From Ulva prolifera (taxonomy: Eukaryota; Chlorophyta; Ulvophyceae; Ulvales; Ulvaceae), in NCBI GenBank assembly GCA_023078555.1, contig CM041199.1, positions 4,531,315-4,595,314 on the forward strand: a stretch of 64,000 nt of DNA, read 5' to 3'. Shown here in pieces: positions 1-11,986 of this stretch (position 1 is the first letter of the stretch; each line of letters begins with the position of its first letter). The notes under the pieces are model-generated. The model did no database searches. It had not been told where the DNA came from and worked only from the letters and a program-made list of their open reading frames with translations. The position numbers and the translations under genes were made by a program.

Positions 1-140
1 TTGTGACGAATACTTTGCGCCGGTTGAGTGTGGCGTTGTGCAAAGGGAATGCGTATGTGCTCCGTACGGGGCTTCAATCTTTGGCTGGAATCACCCAGGG
101 CTGTGCTGCGCACTCGTGCCCGGCCTAGTGCCATGAATGA

Positions 141-212
141 GTGAGTGGGTTTGCAAGTGGATTCCGAGAATCGGCTTCATGCCAGGCCTCTATCCTTTGT
201 AAATACATACGT
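141..212 (+). repeat. Dispersed ~70-base repeat, copy 1
   Basis: This matches three other places in the window (820-882 inverted, 49231-49308, 49314-49386). Shared features in order are GGATTCC, a core like GGCTCGATNCC, then GGCCTCTGTCCTTTGTAA. The core resembles a pol III B box, so a tRNA- or SINE-derived origin is possible. It lies 3' of the minus-strand C2-like gene. Confidence 0.6.
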
Positions 213-345
213 ATACACATACAATGGGGCTGCTCCTGGATTGTAGGCTGACGCTTTGCACGCCTCCATGACACCTGAGGGCGGTCCGGACTTGCCTGCG
301 AGCATGCCAGATTTTCGTTTCACACCCGATCAACACACGCCACCA

Positions 346-3300
346 CTACGAGCAGCGGAGCCTCTCCAGCGGAATCTCTCCTACCTCGCCACTCCAGCAA
401 CTCTCACGACCATCGTAGTACGACACTTCGCGCACTGCTCGGCTTGTGGTATGTAGGGGACAGTCCGACAAGATAGCCGCAGACAAATGCGCTGCGTGCG
501 GAGTGCTGGGGGAGAGGGCGCACTTCTGGCTGCGCAGATCCGCGGCGGGCGCCACGCGCACGAGCACTGACGCGCACGGCAGCCGCGGCCGCGCGTGCAG
601 CGCCCCTGCGCACAGCGGCCCCGACAGCGGCGGGTGCGCTGGCCACAGCGGCAGCTGAAAGGCCCCCTCGTTTGCGGCGATGGCGCGCTCCGCGCGGTCC
701 TCTGGCTGCGAGCCGTCCGTCGCGCGCGCGAACAGCGCCAGCGCGGAGTACCCCACCACCCGCAGCTGCAGCGAGTAGCGGTCGACGGTCGTCACCTGTA
801 GCCATTAAGGTACTGTGTGTATGTAGTTACAAAAGATGGAGGCCGGGTATCGAGCCGTTCCTAGGAATCCATCCAACTGTGTGTATGTATTCATGATCAT
901 ATACCCGTGTCCATTTGAGCTGTGCTTGACTGTTCGGTGGCGTGATGCCCCGGTCACCCTTTTTGCTCACATTCGCTTTGCATAAAGTGGCAGATGGAGC
1001 ACTGGTGCATCACACGATCACGCTCAAGGATTCGAGCAATCCTCGGAGTACACATGGCTAATGCGTGGGTGCGGTCTCTGGCTCCGGACGACGCTGCGCC
1101 ACCAGTTGGCACGTACACCCAATGCACAAACTGCCACGTACAGTCATCTGTACAAGCACAGAGCTATCGGCGCACCTCGAGCACGAGCGTGGCTGTGGCG
1201 TCCTGCAGCGCAGCCTCTGGGGGCGCGCCGATGACGTGCGACTGGAAGAACGCCGGGCTGAGGGCGTCGCTGCCAGGCTGCGGCGCCATGTGGAAGCCCG
1301 TCGCGACGCTCTCCCGCTGAGCATTCCAGAACGTCCCCGCAACGGACGTCACTGTCACGTTCCCCGGCAGGTACCGCAGCGCATCTGCACGCATCCGCCC
1401 TCGGATGGCGTCCTGCTTTGGAGACCCATGTGTTGTCTGGGCATGCAAGCGCGTGGGCGCATACCAGTCAGTCCTGTTCCAAACGGACATATGAGCTCGC
1501 AGCTGCGCACTGTATCGCTTGAACTCTTGTATGCACCGGCATCTGGTGCTGCCTTCCTATCAATTTACAAAAGCTTGGGCCATTGTATGGCAGAACACCA
1601 GGCAAACAACATATCAGCATCCACACGAGAAGAAGGCACAGTGTGCGGACAGCTACTTCGATGAGGGCAGACCATCCACCTCGCACACGCACGCATGTGC
1701 GCATGGAAACGAGTTCGTGCACAAACGCCCGCATGGGCGGCAGAAGCCCGCTACAACCTCCGACATCCTATGCCGTGTAGCAAGCACCGGTATCGCCCTG
1801 CGCCTCATTCTCGACGCTGATGGCGGGCCAACTCGCAAGCAAGATTGCCACCGTGCCATGGTGAACGGCGCAGCACAGCCGCTTTGCACTCCAAAGCCGG
1901 GAAGGTCCCATCCCACAAACAAATTCGCGCAGCTCCCGCAGCACAGCACAGAGAACAGCGTGAGGAATGCTTGGTGGCAGTGATGCCTGGGCGGGATTAT
2001 CGCAATGCCACGGGCGGGGCGCACCAATCATGACGGCGATCCCCATGCCCTGCTGGTACGGCTCCAGCGGCGGCTTGAATTCATGCGCGAGGCTGATGTA
2101 CTGCTCCGGGGGCAGGTGGTCTGGGGCGCCGGAAAGCGGGCCGTCACCGCCGCCGCCGGCCGCGGCATCGGCCGCTGCTGAGTCCAGCCCGGAGGCCCCT
2201 CCCATACCTGTCGGCCCACCCACCCCGGCACCCGCGCCCACGCGCTGCACTGGCGCAAGGTCCCCTGCAGCAACAGGTTCAGATGCACTCAATCGCAAGT
2301 GCACCTGATCGCCCATGTGGCGTGGCGGCTCTGCTACAGGTACTGGCCAGCACTGCAGTAAAAGTAAAGTAAATCTAAATTTACTGAGCCGTATCCTATT
2401 GGACATTGACAACTCCGAATTAACGGGACCACATATGCCGAAGGGGTAAACCACCTGGAAACCCCCCTCAGACGACCGTACGCAACTCACAGGGCCTCCT
2501 CCTGTGCTAAGCGAGGTGGTCACGTGCGGCCATTTCGATTCCCCAAAGTGCATGCAGAATCGAACCCACGACCTCCTGAAACGGAGGGGGTAGCTTTTAA
2601 TCCGTCCTCAATCCATAGGACGCAGTGACCAGGATCACCAGAGTTGCATTAATACGCGTATCTTTCGATTTCGGTACGTTTAATACGCGTATTTTATGCT
2701 TACGTACTATATCAGCGTACAGTACGCGCGTACGTTTCGGACTTAACCGATTTCGGAGAGCCTGGAGCTCCATGGAGCTCTGCACTGTGGTGCACCTCTA
2801 GCTACAAGGCCAAAGAACGTTTTGAACATCCTTTGCATTGCATGATGAACCTGAGTAACCTGATCACCTGATTGACTACTAGTTCATTGTACTATTCTCT
2901 GCAGTAGTGTGCCTAAGCACAGATGACAGTGACCGTGGCACCACGTCTGGCCATCACGGGCTTGGCGCCTCCGGCGCCAAGCCAGCAATGTAGCCTATAC
3001 AGCGTACTTTTCAACCCCCCCTGATAATAGCCAACGTACCATACGCGTATTTTTGCCTAACGTACTTTATCACGAAACGTACTAATGCAACTCTGAGGAT
3101 CACACACGGGTCCAGAGCAAGCAACGTCCCAACGGGCCATCTACTTTCAGCAGTGATGTTGCAGACAGAGTGGTACTGGAAGCATTAATGCAGCTCTCAT
3201 TGTCGTGTTTTGGTTGGATGATGATAGTGACAAACCAAAACAAGCGCATGTGACCACAGGCGGCACACCTGGGCGGCACTGCGTCTCGTAGACGTGGAAC

Positions 3301-6300
3301 TGCAGCGACGCGGCCCCGGCGACGGGGAAGCGCGGAGCCCCCGGCGTTGCGGTCACGGGCGGATTGTATAGCGGTAGGGAGCGGAGGCTGCCGGCGGCGG
3401 CGGCGGCCGGGTCGCGCAGCTGCACCGCGGTCCACGCGATGACCTCATCTGGCTGAGCCACACCTGCACCGTGCTGCGTGCTGTGTAGGAACGCCAGGCG
3501 CGCCAGAGCTTGCCCTATAGCCGGTCAAGCAGCATGGTCAACTTCAAGCCACACCCTGCCCAGCTGAGGGCACGAGAGGGTACCTATGAACACACAGCAT
3601 TCCTGCTAGCGCCTCGCCAGCCACGCAATCCATCAGTCAGGGGTCCGGTGGCACATGGTACTCCCGCTGCTCAGAGCATCATCGCGCGTGGTCTGTCTCC
3701 GTATGCGCATTTGCCGCAGCAGGACTGCTGTCATGTGCGGCGGGAACCGCACGCACCAAGGACACTCCGCTTCTGCCGGTACACCTCCAGCACCACCTGT
3801 GAGCACTCATCCACGTGCGCTCCCGCGAGCGTCAGCCCCGCGTGCCAAGACACACTGCTGCCGGCCACGCCAGAGCCCAGCGCCGCGGCGCCGGCATGCG
3901 GCACTGCGGCGGTTGACGACGTCGTCACGCCGCTCGCCACGCCCGCACTGCTGTCGCCGCCTCTGCCGTCCACCGGCGCCGGCACGGCCGCGGCGGCGGT
4001 GTACAGGGTTGCCGTCACGCGGTACGTGCCGGCGGCGGCAAAGGGGCCCCCTCGTACGACCTCCACCGACACCACCTGCTCCCTTCACCACTGCACATCA
4101 GTGGCTTACAGTGTCAGGCGGCGGCAACGCAATCTCTACCCGGTGTCTATTTGATGGACGCATCGTCATTTGATGGACACACGGGAACGCAGAAGTAGCA
4201 TATGGAGTGTCAGAGCACTGTTTCCAGTCATTGAGAGTCCGATACACAAGCCAAGATCAGAGTGCACAATGCCGAGTGCTCCCATCAACTCTACCTCGGA
4301 TCACCGGTCCCCTCGGAAGTTGGCCCCAAGAACTGTTCAACAAACGGCCGGTACGAAGAGACATCACTGAAGGTGTGTTCAGAGTGTATTTTGATCTTCA
4401 TGCATACACCAGCCCTGTGCAGGGACAGCAAGCCGGTCAATATTCAACTCTGGTCTAGTTCTGAGATGGACTCTCAAACACATGCCCGATGTCATAAACC
4501 AGAGGTTCAACAATACTTATGCGTAAATGTCGCCACTTTGCCAAATTGCACAAACAAGCGTACGAGCAACCATGCATGAGCAGCGAGCTGACCTTCAGCG
4601 GCTCATCGAACGCCTCGTCGGCGCCGATTGACAGGCTGCCGTCGGAGCTGGTCCCAAGGCCCAGCCTCTCCTCGTCCGCCACGCCCGCGCCTGCGGCTGC
4701 ACCCTTTGTGGCCGCATCTGCTGTGCGTGCTGCGTGCTCCGGAGAGTCCCCGGCGTCGGCCGCACTGCGGTACTTGGCCCGGAATTTCTCCAGCTCAAAC
4801 TCCTGCCGCAGCCGCAGTGCTTCGCTCTTGGCCTTGATCGTGGCGAGCTGCATGGCACCAGGGATGCGACTGTGTACGCACCGGTGTCCACGGCACCGTG
4901 TGCAGCAGTTCGTGCAACGCTGCCAACACCATTGCTTGCGCACATTGTGATGTACATGACATTTTATGCAGCACAGAACTAGTCGCCAACACTTATAGGA
5001 CCAGGTCAGGCTCGACTACGCAGGGGTGCACGTGTGGGGCGCCAACACAGCTCAGTGCCCTGCTAGAGTTGCCAGCCTTTGCCACCAGCCCCGGCCGGGC
5101 AACCATGCTGCAATTACTCTGCACATAGCTCATACGTCTGCATGTAGCTGCTGCAATCACATTAAGCAGTCGAGTCATCCCATCGAGGAGGTGAATCACC
5201 AGCTGTCACACCTGAGCGACCTTCTTTTGTCGTGCGATCTGGCGCTCTAGGTCACGAAGTTCATCCTCCGGCGGCGCGGCCGCGGTGCCCCCGCTGCGTC
5301 CCTTTTCTGCCAGAGCAGTGCGCAGCAGCTCCAGCATCTCCCGCAGCTCTTTCATCTGCGGCGCCTCAACAGTTGGCGAGTCCTGCAGCGCTCGTCAGCA
5401 ATGGAGAACATTGAACACACACAATCATGTCAACCAAAGTAATTGTTGGGCATGGCCATCAGTCACAGCAGGTGTCTGCAAGACAGACTCTGACAATTGG
5501 GCTGACTGACGTGTTCAGGTCTTTGATTCGCCTGAGTGCTGCTGTGACATTGCTGGAGGTCACATTTATGTCCTAACACTTCATGTTGTGCCTTGACGAT
5601 CGCCCAGGGCAGTACAACAAAGCAGCCAACAACCACAATGCAACAAACAACAGGTGGACCGCTCCAGCACACCCTGGCGTCGCCATCACTGTCGCCAACG
5701 ATCGACATTGCGCAGAGCCGCTTAGCTGTCATATGTTGCTTGGAGGTCTGTGAGCCATCCAGGGACTGTGGTGAAGGCTGTGGAGGGAGGAAGGTGTCTG
5801 GAGGATGGCCATCGTGCATGGGGTGAGCGGAAGAATACGTGGAGGCTTGCACTTGAGCTGTCGGGTGTGGGCCACGCGGATGTGGGCTATGCCATGCCTG
5901 GATACCTCCTTGGTCCCAAGGTGCATAGCCTGGGTGCTGTGGCAGATGCATCCCTGGCTGTTGTTCAGCTGCATAGTGTCCGCCAGGTTGTGGGCCTGAG
6001 TATGGGCTGTAGGCAACGTAGGGGCTGGCATGCCACGGTGGGACTGGTGGGCCTGGAGGTACAGCAGTGGTTGGTGGCTGTGGTACGAATGAATGCGTGC
6101 CCTGTGGAGCTTGGCGTGGGATGCCACATTCCTGCGGATGGTTCGACCTTGACTGTGCCTCTCTTCCGGGTTGGACTGGACGGCTCGCCTCTGCCGTTTG
6201 GGTCCCGGGTCTGCTATGCTGATTTGAGGGCAGACGTGTGCTTGGCTGGGCCCGTATGAAGTGCGCATGCTTACTTGCCTCTGGTGTGTCAGGAGTTGGA

Positions 6301-7238
6301 GGGTGGTTGCCGGTGAGCCCTGCTGCTTTCTCGGCCTCCACAAGAGTGCGACCCTGTTTCAGTGCCCTGAGCCTGCTGGTGGTGAATGCCTGAGAGTCTT
6401 GAAACGTCTTCAACACACGCTCACGTGTACCTGGGCTAGATGGTCGTGGCAGCTGAGACCTAGGATTCTTTGCTGACAGGACTAGGTCAGAGAAGCGGGC
6501 GTTGATGTTGTCTCGTTCAACAACAAGTTGATTGATGTGCGCTTTATGTGCAGCAGCCAGATCTGCCTGCTTGCTGTTGATAGCTCGCTGTATGATCAAC
6601 ATTTCAGAGAGGACATCACCAGAGGGCGTATCCTTAGAGCTTGGCGCCGACGGTCTAGTGTCGGAGTTTGACGAGCCAGAAGTTGAAGAAGATTCAGTTT
6701 TGTCGCTGCCGGACCCAGACGAGCTGTTGCTGGACCCGGATGTGCTGTTGCCAGTGGACGATGAAGAATGGGTTGTCCCCGAGCTTGCGGAGGGTCGGGC
6801 AATGCCAACCTTCCTGACTCTCGACATTGGCAGTGGCAGACAGTTAATATTCTTGACTGCCCGCTGAGTTCCTGGGTCATCCAGGCATCGCTTCGTTGTC
6901 GGACATGCGTGCCGTTGGAGCTCCTGAGCAGATAGCGACTTAAGTTCGAGGGCTGTGAACAGAAAGCTACAGCTAAACACGCTTGTCAGTCATCACATTG
7001 CAGCTGGCACAGCCCCCGCGATGGCTTGGCTGTACTGTTGCATGTCCGAACAGTCGGTGAACGGCACCTCGCCACACCGATCATATCGCGACAGGGGAGT
7101 GTGCCACCTAGGTAGCAGGGCCCAGAAGGGCTAACCGCGCCAACAGTGAGACAAGGCTCAGACCGCAGACAATCCACCTACTGGGATAGGTGAGAAGCCC
7201 TTTACCATCGAAGCCATGTTGTGGAAGCGATGTCGCAT
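346..7238 (-). CDS. Coiled-coil, C2-like domain protein (CCDC17-like, tentative), 9 exons
   Basis: Exons, 5' to 3' on the minus strand: 7238-7178, 6952-5673, 5382-5212, 4847-4593, 4075-3757, 3463-3269, 2330-2025, 1384-1176, 795-346. All splice phases agree, giving 1081 residues. An in-frame TGA lies just upstream of the ATG at 7238. Residues about 62-110 are Ser-rich and 270-430 are Pro/Gln/His/Gly-rich. Exons 3-4 (about 448-550) look coiled-coil. Exons 5-9 (about 590-1020) are beta-rich, with phrases such as DEVIAWTAVQL, LPLYNPP, IDALRYLPGNVTVT (formed across the exon 7/8 junction) and RLPCASVLVRV. The order coiled coil then C2-like module recalls CCDC17, a family I associate with ciliated organisms; this is from memory of the family, not a search. 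The last exon could instead end by splicing near base 495. Intron 6 carries two mobile elements. Confidence 0.68.
820..882 (-). repeat. Dispersed ~70-base repeat, copy 2
   Basis: Inverted copy of the repeat at 141-212. Read on the minus strand it runs GGATTCCTAGGAACGG, then GCTCGATACCCGGCC, then TTTTGTAACTACAT. It sits in the last intron (1175-796) of the C2-like gene. Confidence 0.6.
1553..1605 (-). repeat. Dispersed ~50-base repeat, copy 1
   Basis: The minus strand carries TCTGCCATACAATGGCCC followed by an AGCTTTTGTAAATTGA-like tail. A second copy lies at 37886-37934 on the plus strand. By chance both read LPYNGPS in one frame. This copy lies in intron 7 of the C2-like gene. Confidence 0.5.
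2357..2630 (-). mobile_element. tRNA-headed SINE-like retroelement, copy 1
   Basis: On the minus strand the element opens with a tRNA-like head. A possible A box sits around CCTATGGATTGAGGACGG and a near-perfect B box around GTGGGTTCGATTCTG (about 2563-2577). A unique body follows, ending in an AT-rich tail made of TAAA-type units near 2357-2385. A second copy at 52388-52626 shares the body and tail base for base over long stretches. The tail ends about 25 bases from the splice acceptor of exon 7 of the host gene, in the same orientation. No autonomous partner is in the window. Confidence 0.72.
2639..3095. mobile_element. hAT-type MITE with 8-base target duplication
   Basis: The 457-base element has terminal inverted repeats of 18 bases: CAGAGTTGCATTAATACG at 2639-2656, and its complement with one mismatch at 3078-3095. 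It is flanked on both sides by AGGATCAC (2631-2638 and 3096-3103). An 8-base duplication plus CAGAG-type ends are hallmarks of hAT transposons. No transposase frame is inside, so it is non-autonomous. Subterminal ACGCGTAT and CGTAC words recur near both ends. A perfect GC-rich hairpin (TTGGCGCC/GGCGCCAA) lies near 2961-2981. It is inserted at the 5' edge of the SINE-like repeat, inside an intron. Confidence 0.85.
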
Positions 7239-7328
7239 GAAGTATTTTCACACGCGACACAAAATTAGATCAAGACATAAACTGCTCTGTGACATGGTTT
7301 TACGTAGACAGTAACATAGGTCTCAGGC
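7239..7328. promoter_or_regulatory. Very short divergent intergenic region
   Basis: Only 90 bases separate the two start codons (7238 minus, 7329 plus). Both starts are supported by good splice models, and the minus one also by an upstream in-frame stop. Both promoters and both 5' leaders must therefore share this stretch or overlap coding DNA. It is AT-richer than its surroundings. I see no clear TATA box. Confidence 0.5.
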
Positions 7329-10300
7329 ATGACAAAGTCACATGTCAAGGGTCACAAGCGTGCTCCACGCTTGCCTGGCCACTTGCTCAGCAAAGACAGT
7401 TTCACATCTCCAGGCTCGCCCGAGCATGTGTCTGAAAGGCCATGCTCGCCCACTTCAAGCGTGGAGACATCTTCAGTGCTTGATTTTGATGATCGACTTT
7501 CAGATGTCTCTCATATGGGGGCAAGAACTGGATTCACTCGGCTCACCCAGTCACCTTTGATGCACAGCGCGATCGTTCAAGGCACTGCGCCCAAGGCCCG
7601 CGTGAAGAGCTCGGCTCTAAACCCGGTGATGCCAACTATTAAGTCTGTTTTGGGACTGGGCGGGCCCGCGGCTGCGACGCAGCAAGAAGATTCAAACCTC
7701 CGGACAAGCCTGTCCAGCGCCTCAGGTGAGAGTGCATCGATTGACGGATCGTTAGAACAGCTGACCAAATCTGAAAAAAAGGTCTCAGATTCCCCTGTCG
7801 AGCACACATGCCAAAAGCGGCGTGCACGGGGAATATCTGCATATTCTTCGGAACACTGCAGGCACCAGCTGAAACTAAGACTTGCATGCAGGTGTCAGGC
7901 ATAGCAGTCCTTCTTGCCCCATCCGGGAGAGTGGATGCCAGGATCACAAAGGATACAAAAACTGCATGAGTGCGCTAGAAGCGGCACATCGCGGAACAAG
8001 GTTCTCGAAGGGTGACTTGGTTTGGTATCACCACCCGTCTGGTCCGTGGATTCCAGGTAGGTTGACGAATGTGATGCGGGGCTGCTGCCAAGTCAGGTAT
8101 GGCGTCACAACGGATCAAGACGGTGTCAAGCGCCTTGCATGGAAGGAAGATGTTCGGTTGCGTACAACAACAGTGGCGCCCCCGCCATCAGGTATGCTCT
8201 GTAATCCGCAACAGCATAACGCTCTCACAATGCATAATTTAACGTCTCATGACAGTGGTATTTTGACGACATTTGTATCTGCTCAGGCGCAAGTGACTTT
8301 TGCATTGCACTCATGGGGTATGCTTAGCATAGGCTTGTCAACTCACTGACAGTGTTTGCTGTTCACCCCAAACACATCGCTACCTCATGTTGCCTGATGT
8401 AATACAGATGCATAATAGAACTCTTATGCAATGTGTCTCTGCTGATACTTACATTTCCACAAAATACACGCCAATAACTCATTTTCATGTGCACATGTTG
8501 TCGAGCACCTAGCTCAGTCAGATGTTGAACACCATGGTGCACAATGAACGTGTCAAAGCAAGCAAATGCAAGCTCTGTGCGTGCAGCTCCTTTGAAACGA
8601 ACCCGATGCTGTGCAGCAAGGCCGCCTGACGGACCATGTACAAAGTGCATTGCTCGAGCCCAAGAGGCTGAACATCTGGAGCGCACCAACCGGGATGTCC
8701 CATCGATCCATCGAAATTCCAGCGGCTCCGGGCACCACGTCCGGGCACAGGCCCGCCCTCATGAGGTGGCAGGCACTGAGGCCAGCCGCCATGAGAAGCC
8801 GACACACGATGCACAGTTTGAGCCAGGCCAAAGCGCACCGTTTGCAGCAGATGCCGACAGCGTGGGAGCAACGGATGATGCAGCAGCTACAGATGCCACA
8901 AGAGCCACTGACGCTCCAGAGAAGCAGCAGCCTGTTGGTGTGGGCCTCTGCATCACCGAGTTGAACTTGCATTGAACGAGGCAGATGCGTTTGTGCCGGC
9001 CGGCTGGCGCAGTGTTCCTGAACTGATGGTCACCCGCATTTTCTGGGGAAGATGCGGGGAAGAATGCTTTTTGGCACTGGCCGATGTTTTGATGACTGCC
9101 CATGATGATTGTGGCAGCTTGTGTGTCTGTCATTGTGATCAAGCCTTGTCTATGCCCAGCAAGACCCACTGAATACAGTGGTCGGCAATTTCAGGCTCAG
9201 CTGCTGCAGGTGGTTTCTTGCTGCAATGTGTTGCTGGCGCGATAGGCAGTGCTCCTGTGCGATCGTTGATCATCAGCGCTGCATGGTTGCTCGGGTTGTG
9301 GGGATTGTTGACCAAGTGCAGCCAGACAGCAGGCATCCGGATATGTCTTGAGCACCGGTGAGTGCTATGTGTAACTGTCCAGGGCATGCCATGCCGGAGC
9401 ACGCAGGTTCAACTCGTGCTCCAAAGCTCATCAGAGGTGGTCTGCACTGTCTGACCCCCACATGACGATGCGCACGGATGAGTTCTGACATCATGCAGTG
9501 TGGTGTAGATCCTCTGTCTATTCCAGTCTGGCAAAACACATCCGTTCCAGCGCAGAGCCAGCGGGCCTCCTGCAGACCCTTCATCCCTCCTGACTTCTCT
9601 GACACTCACGGCGCTGCCCACACGACAGACTCAGCCCCAAACTCGTCTTTCACTCTGACTGCTAAGCACTCACTGCCCCACGAGCCAGTTCGCCCGCCGC
9701 TGTGCCCGTCACGAGATCACTCCTCAACCTCCTCCAATTTGTTCAGTGCTGCCGGGTCGGGCCACCCCATTCTCTCCGGCTGCGGCGAGCCGCGCCCTTT
9801 TCCCGTCCTCACACCCCCCTCCGAAACCCCCCTAGAAGCCGCGCGCACGCTGCTGGAGGGCACTGACACGTTTGGATTTGGTGCTGTGGAGCGTGGGGGA
9901 GCGCTGTTCGCACCAGACATGACTCCCCCAGCACCCTCGACATGGCCCGGAGCGGACCCCCCCCTGGCAGTGGCAGCCAGCGCAGGCACCGAAGCGATGT
10001 TTACGCCATCACTGGACACACCGCTCGATGGCGGGCATATGGGTGGTGCAGGAAGGGGCCCGGTGGCTGCGGCCACAAAGGTCCCCACAATTCACTCGCG
10101 GTCCTTGTCAGGCCTCCTCCGTGCGTGCGTGGTTGACACGTTTGGTCTGGGTGGTGGAGCAGCGGTGAGTGTCCTGCCTGCTGCACATCTATGTTGCCCG
10201 GCACACAAGCGTATGAAAGGCAACGCTGCAGGCTGGGCGTTGGGCCAGAAACGCCCTTCTGTGTTCATGCACATGTTGTGTTTATGTGTTTGTGTTTACT

Positions 10301-10975
10301 TCTAGTGCTCATGTGTACACGTCCCAGGGCTGCAAGGCCCCTGCCACCTTTGGGGCTGCTTGGTGATGGCCTTGGCATGTGACGTGCTCCTGATCGTTCC
10401 TCCGGATGATGAGCGTCCTCCGCATTCGTTTTCGGTCTCGAATCCGTGGTGTGCACATGGGATGGCGGCAGTGGTGTCCAAGTCCTGTTAAGGATATGGC
10501 TAAGTAGATCCAGAAATACTTTACTTGTCCAAGGCTGATGCTGGGGTGCAGGATCGCAGCAGAGTGCAGACTGCAGCTGGATCTGGTTCTGCCATGCCAG
10601 AGCAGGCAGATACACTCACCGTTGGAGCAGCGGACCGGCTTGGCGCTGAGAGTCCTGACCTGTTCATGCCTCTGCCAACATCTGGCATGATGCAAGGCTC
10701 TGTTGCTGGGATGGCCACATCTACCAGCATCCCACAGCAGATGCTTCCCTTCAGTGCAGCACAGCAGGTATGGTCCCACAGCCTCTGCGCAACGGGGACG
10801 TGCCCCATTTGTGGCTCCTGCAGTCAGCCACATAGCTCAGCTGCTGCAGACATACCAGCCTGATCGGGTTGCAGGTTGCTATCAGTGTGCAATCATGTGT
10901 TGGGCACTCGCCAAATTGCATACATCGCCTGTGGTGGATTTGTTTCTTGAACTGGAACAAAGTGTGATGTCATGA
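7329..10975 (+). CDS. Protein with Tudor/SH3-like segment, 6 exons, function unknown
   Basis: Exons 7329-7781, 7942-8191, 8587-8937, 9527-10164, 10534-10767 and 10850-10975 join in phase to give 683 residues. The N-terminus is basic and Ser-rich. Exon 2 (residues about 168-225) has the pattern RFSKGDLVWYHHPSGPWIPG, then a short loop, then CQVRYG and KRLAWKEDVRLR. That is the strand-turn-strand layout of Tudor or other SH3-like folds that bind methylated or proline-rich partners. Exon 3 starts with a Cys-containing basic patch (TRCCAARPPDGPCTKC) and ends acidic. Exon 4 is low-complexity Ser/Pro/Gly. The last intron is only 82 bases, and without it the protein would end at 10863. The domain call rests on pattern only. 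Confidence 0.55.
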
Positions 10976-11986
10976 GATGGCTGTGCAATAAACATGACGA
11001 CTTCGACTGCGAATGGGCTGTAGCTATGGTCATGTCCGCATCTGCTCATGGCTACAGCATTTGCCGTGGTAAAGGGTGTGCTGGCATATGCCACAAGATT
11101 TTTCAGCCCATGCAGGATCCGCTTGCTCGCCCTGTCAGATTCTGAGGCCTGAAGCATCGAGAAAGCATACATGCATTCCTGTCTGGAAGTTGTCAAAGGT
11201 TGTCAAAGGAGCAGCATAGGTATCTGGGATCATCGGCAGATTCACACACTGAGAGAGAAAGTATGTGGCATGTGACATGGCATGCAAATGGATGTACAGT
11301 CTTTTGCAGCTAATGGGCGATGGTTTGTATTTAGCATTAGGTATACTTGCGCTGCTGTCAGCCCTACTGAGTTCCTGGTTGGCTAGAGATGTCCTGTGAT
11401 GATCAAACACGCCTTACACTTGTGAATCACGCAGCGTAGATATGAGCATGCGAAGACGAGACCATACGTTTAGACTCGCAAGATTACACTGATTAACATG
11501 CATAACCCATGGCGACTTTCAAGCTGCCAAGTTCGATCGCGCGACATCCTTTTTGCTGCGCACACAACTTGAGCGTGAAATACCGAAAGTGGAAAAATTT
11601 AATTTACTCCACTCAGTTGGTCGTGGTCTTGTTTGGAGTAGGGGACCTGTTGTTGTCCTGGGGTTCGTCTGTGCACCCACACCACCGGGGTGGTGCCGGG
11701 CACGCGGGCCTCGCTCAATGAAACTGCGCATGCACTAGCTCATGAACGCGCAGCCCAAGCTTTCACCTACGTCCGTCACTAAGTCTAGGCGCTGTCGCCT
11801 CCCGCTCACGTATCTGAGGTGTGTGCTATCTGTCCCGAAAGGCGTAGCTGCTGGGCTTGGATGCCCGATGCAAACACCATGCCGCTGCTTGCGTTTTTGT
11901 CAACGCACCCATACCATGAACATTGAAAGATTCCTTTCCCGGGAACTCTTTATAGCTGCTTGTGCGTTCAGCATCTTGCGGAATGA
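10976..11986. other. Intergenic: 3' flank and upstream region of the coiled-coil gene
   Basis: I found no convincing exon in these 1.0 kb. A CAATAAAC word at about 10984 could act as a polyadenylation signal for the upstream gene. The region before 11986 should hold the promoter of the downstream gene; no specific element is recognisable. Confidence 0.4.

Noticed and set aside
2560-2640. A functional tRNA gene (class II-like, B box GTGGGTTCGATTC)
   Set aside because: No acceptor stem closes around it, the sequence continues into a repeated body with an AT-rich tail, and a second damaged copy exists, so it is a SINE head.
9400-9430. B-box-like GGTTCAACTCG as a tRNA
   Set aside because: No A box at the right distance and no cloverleaf; it lies in an intron of the Tudor-like gene.
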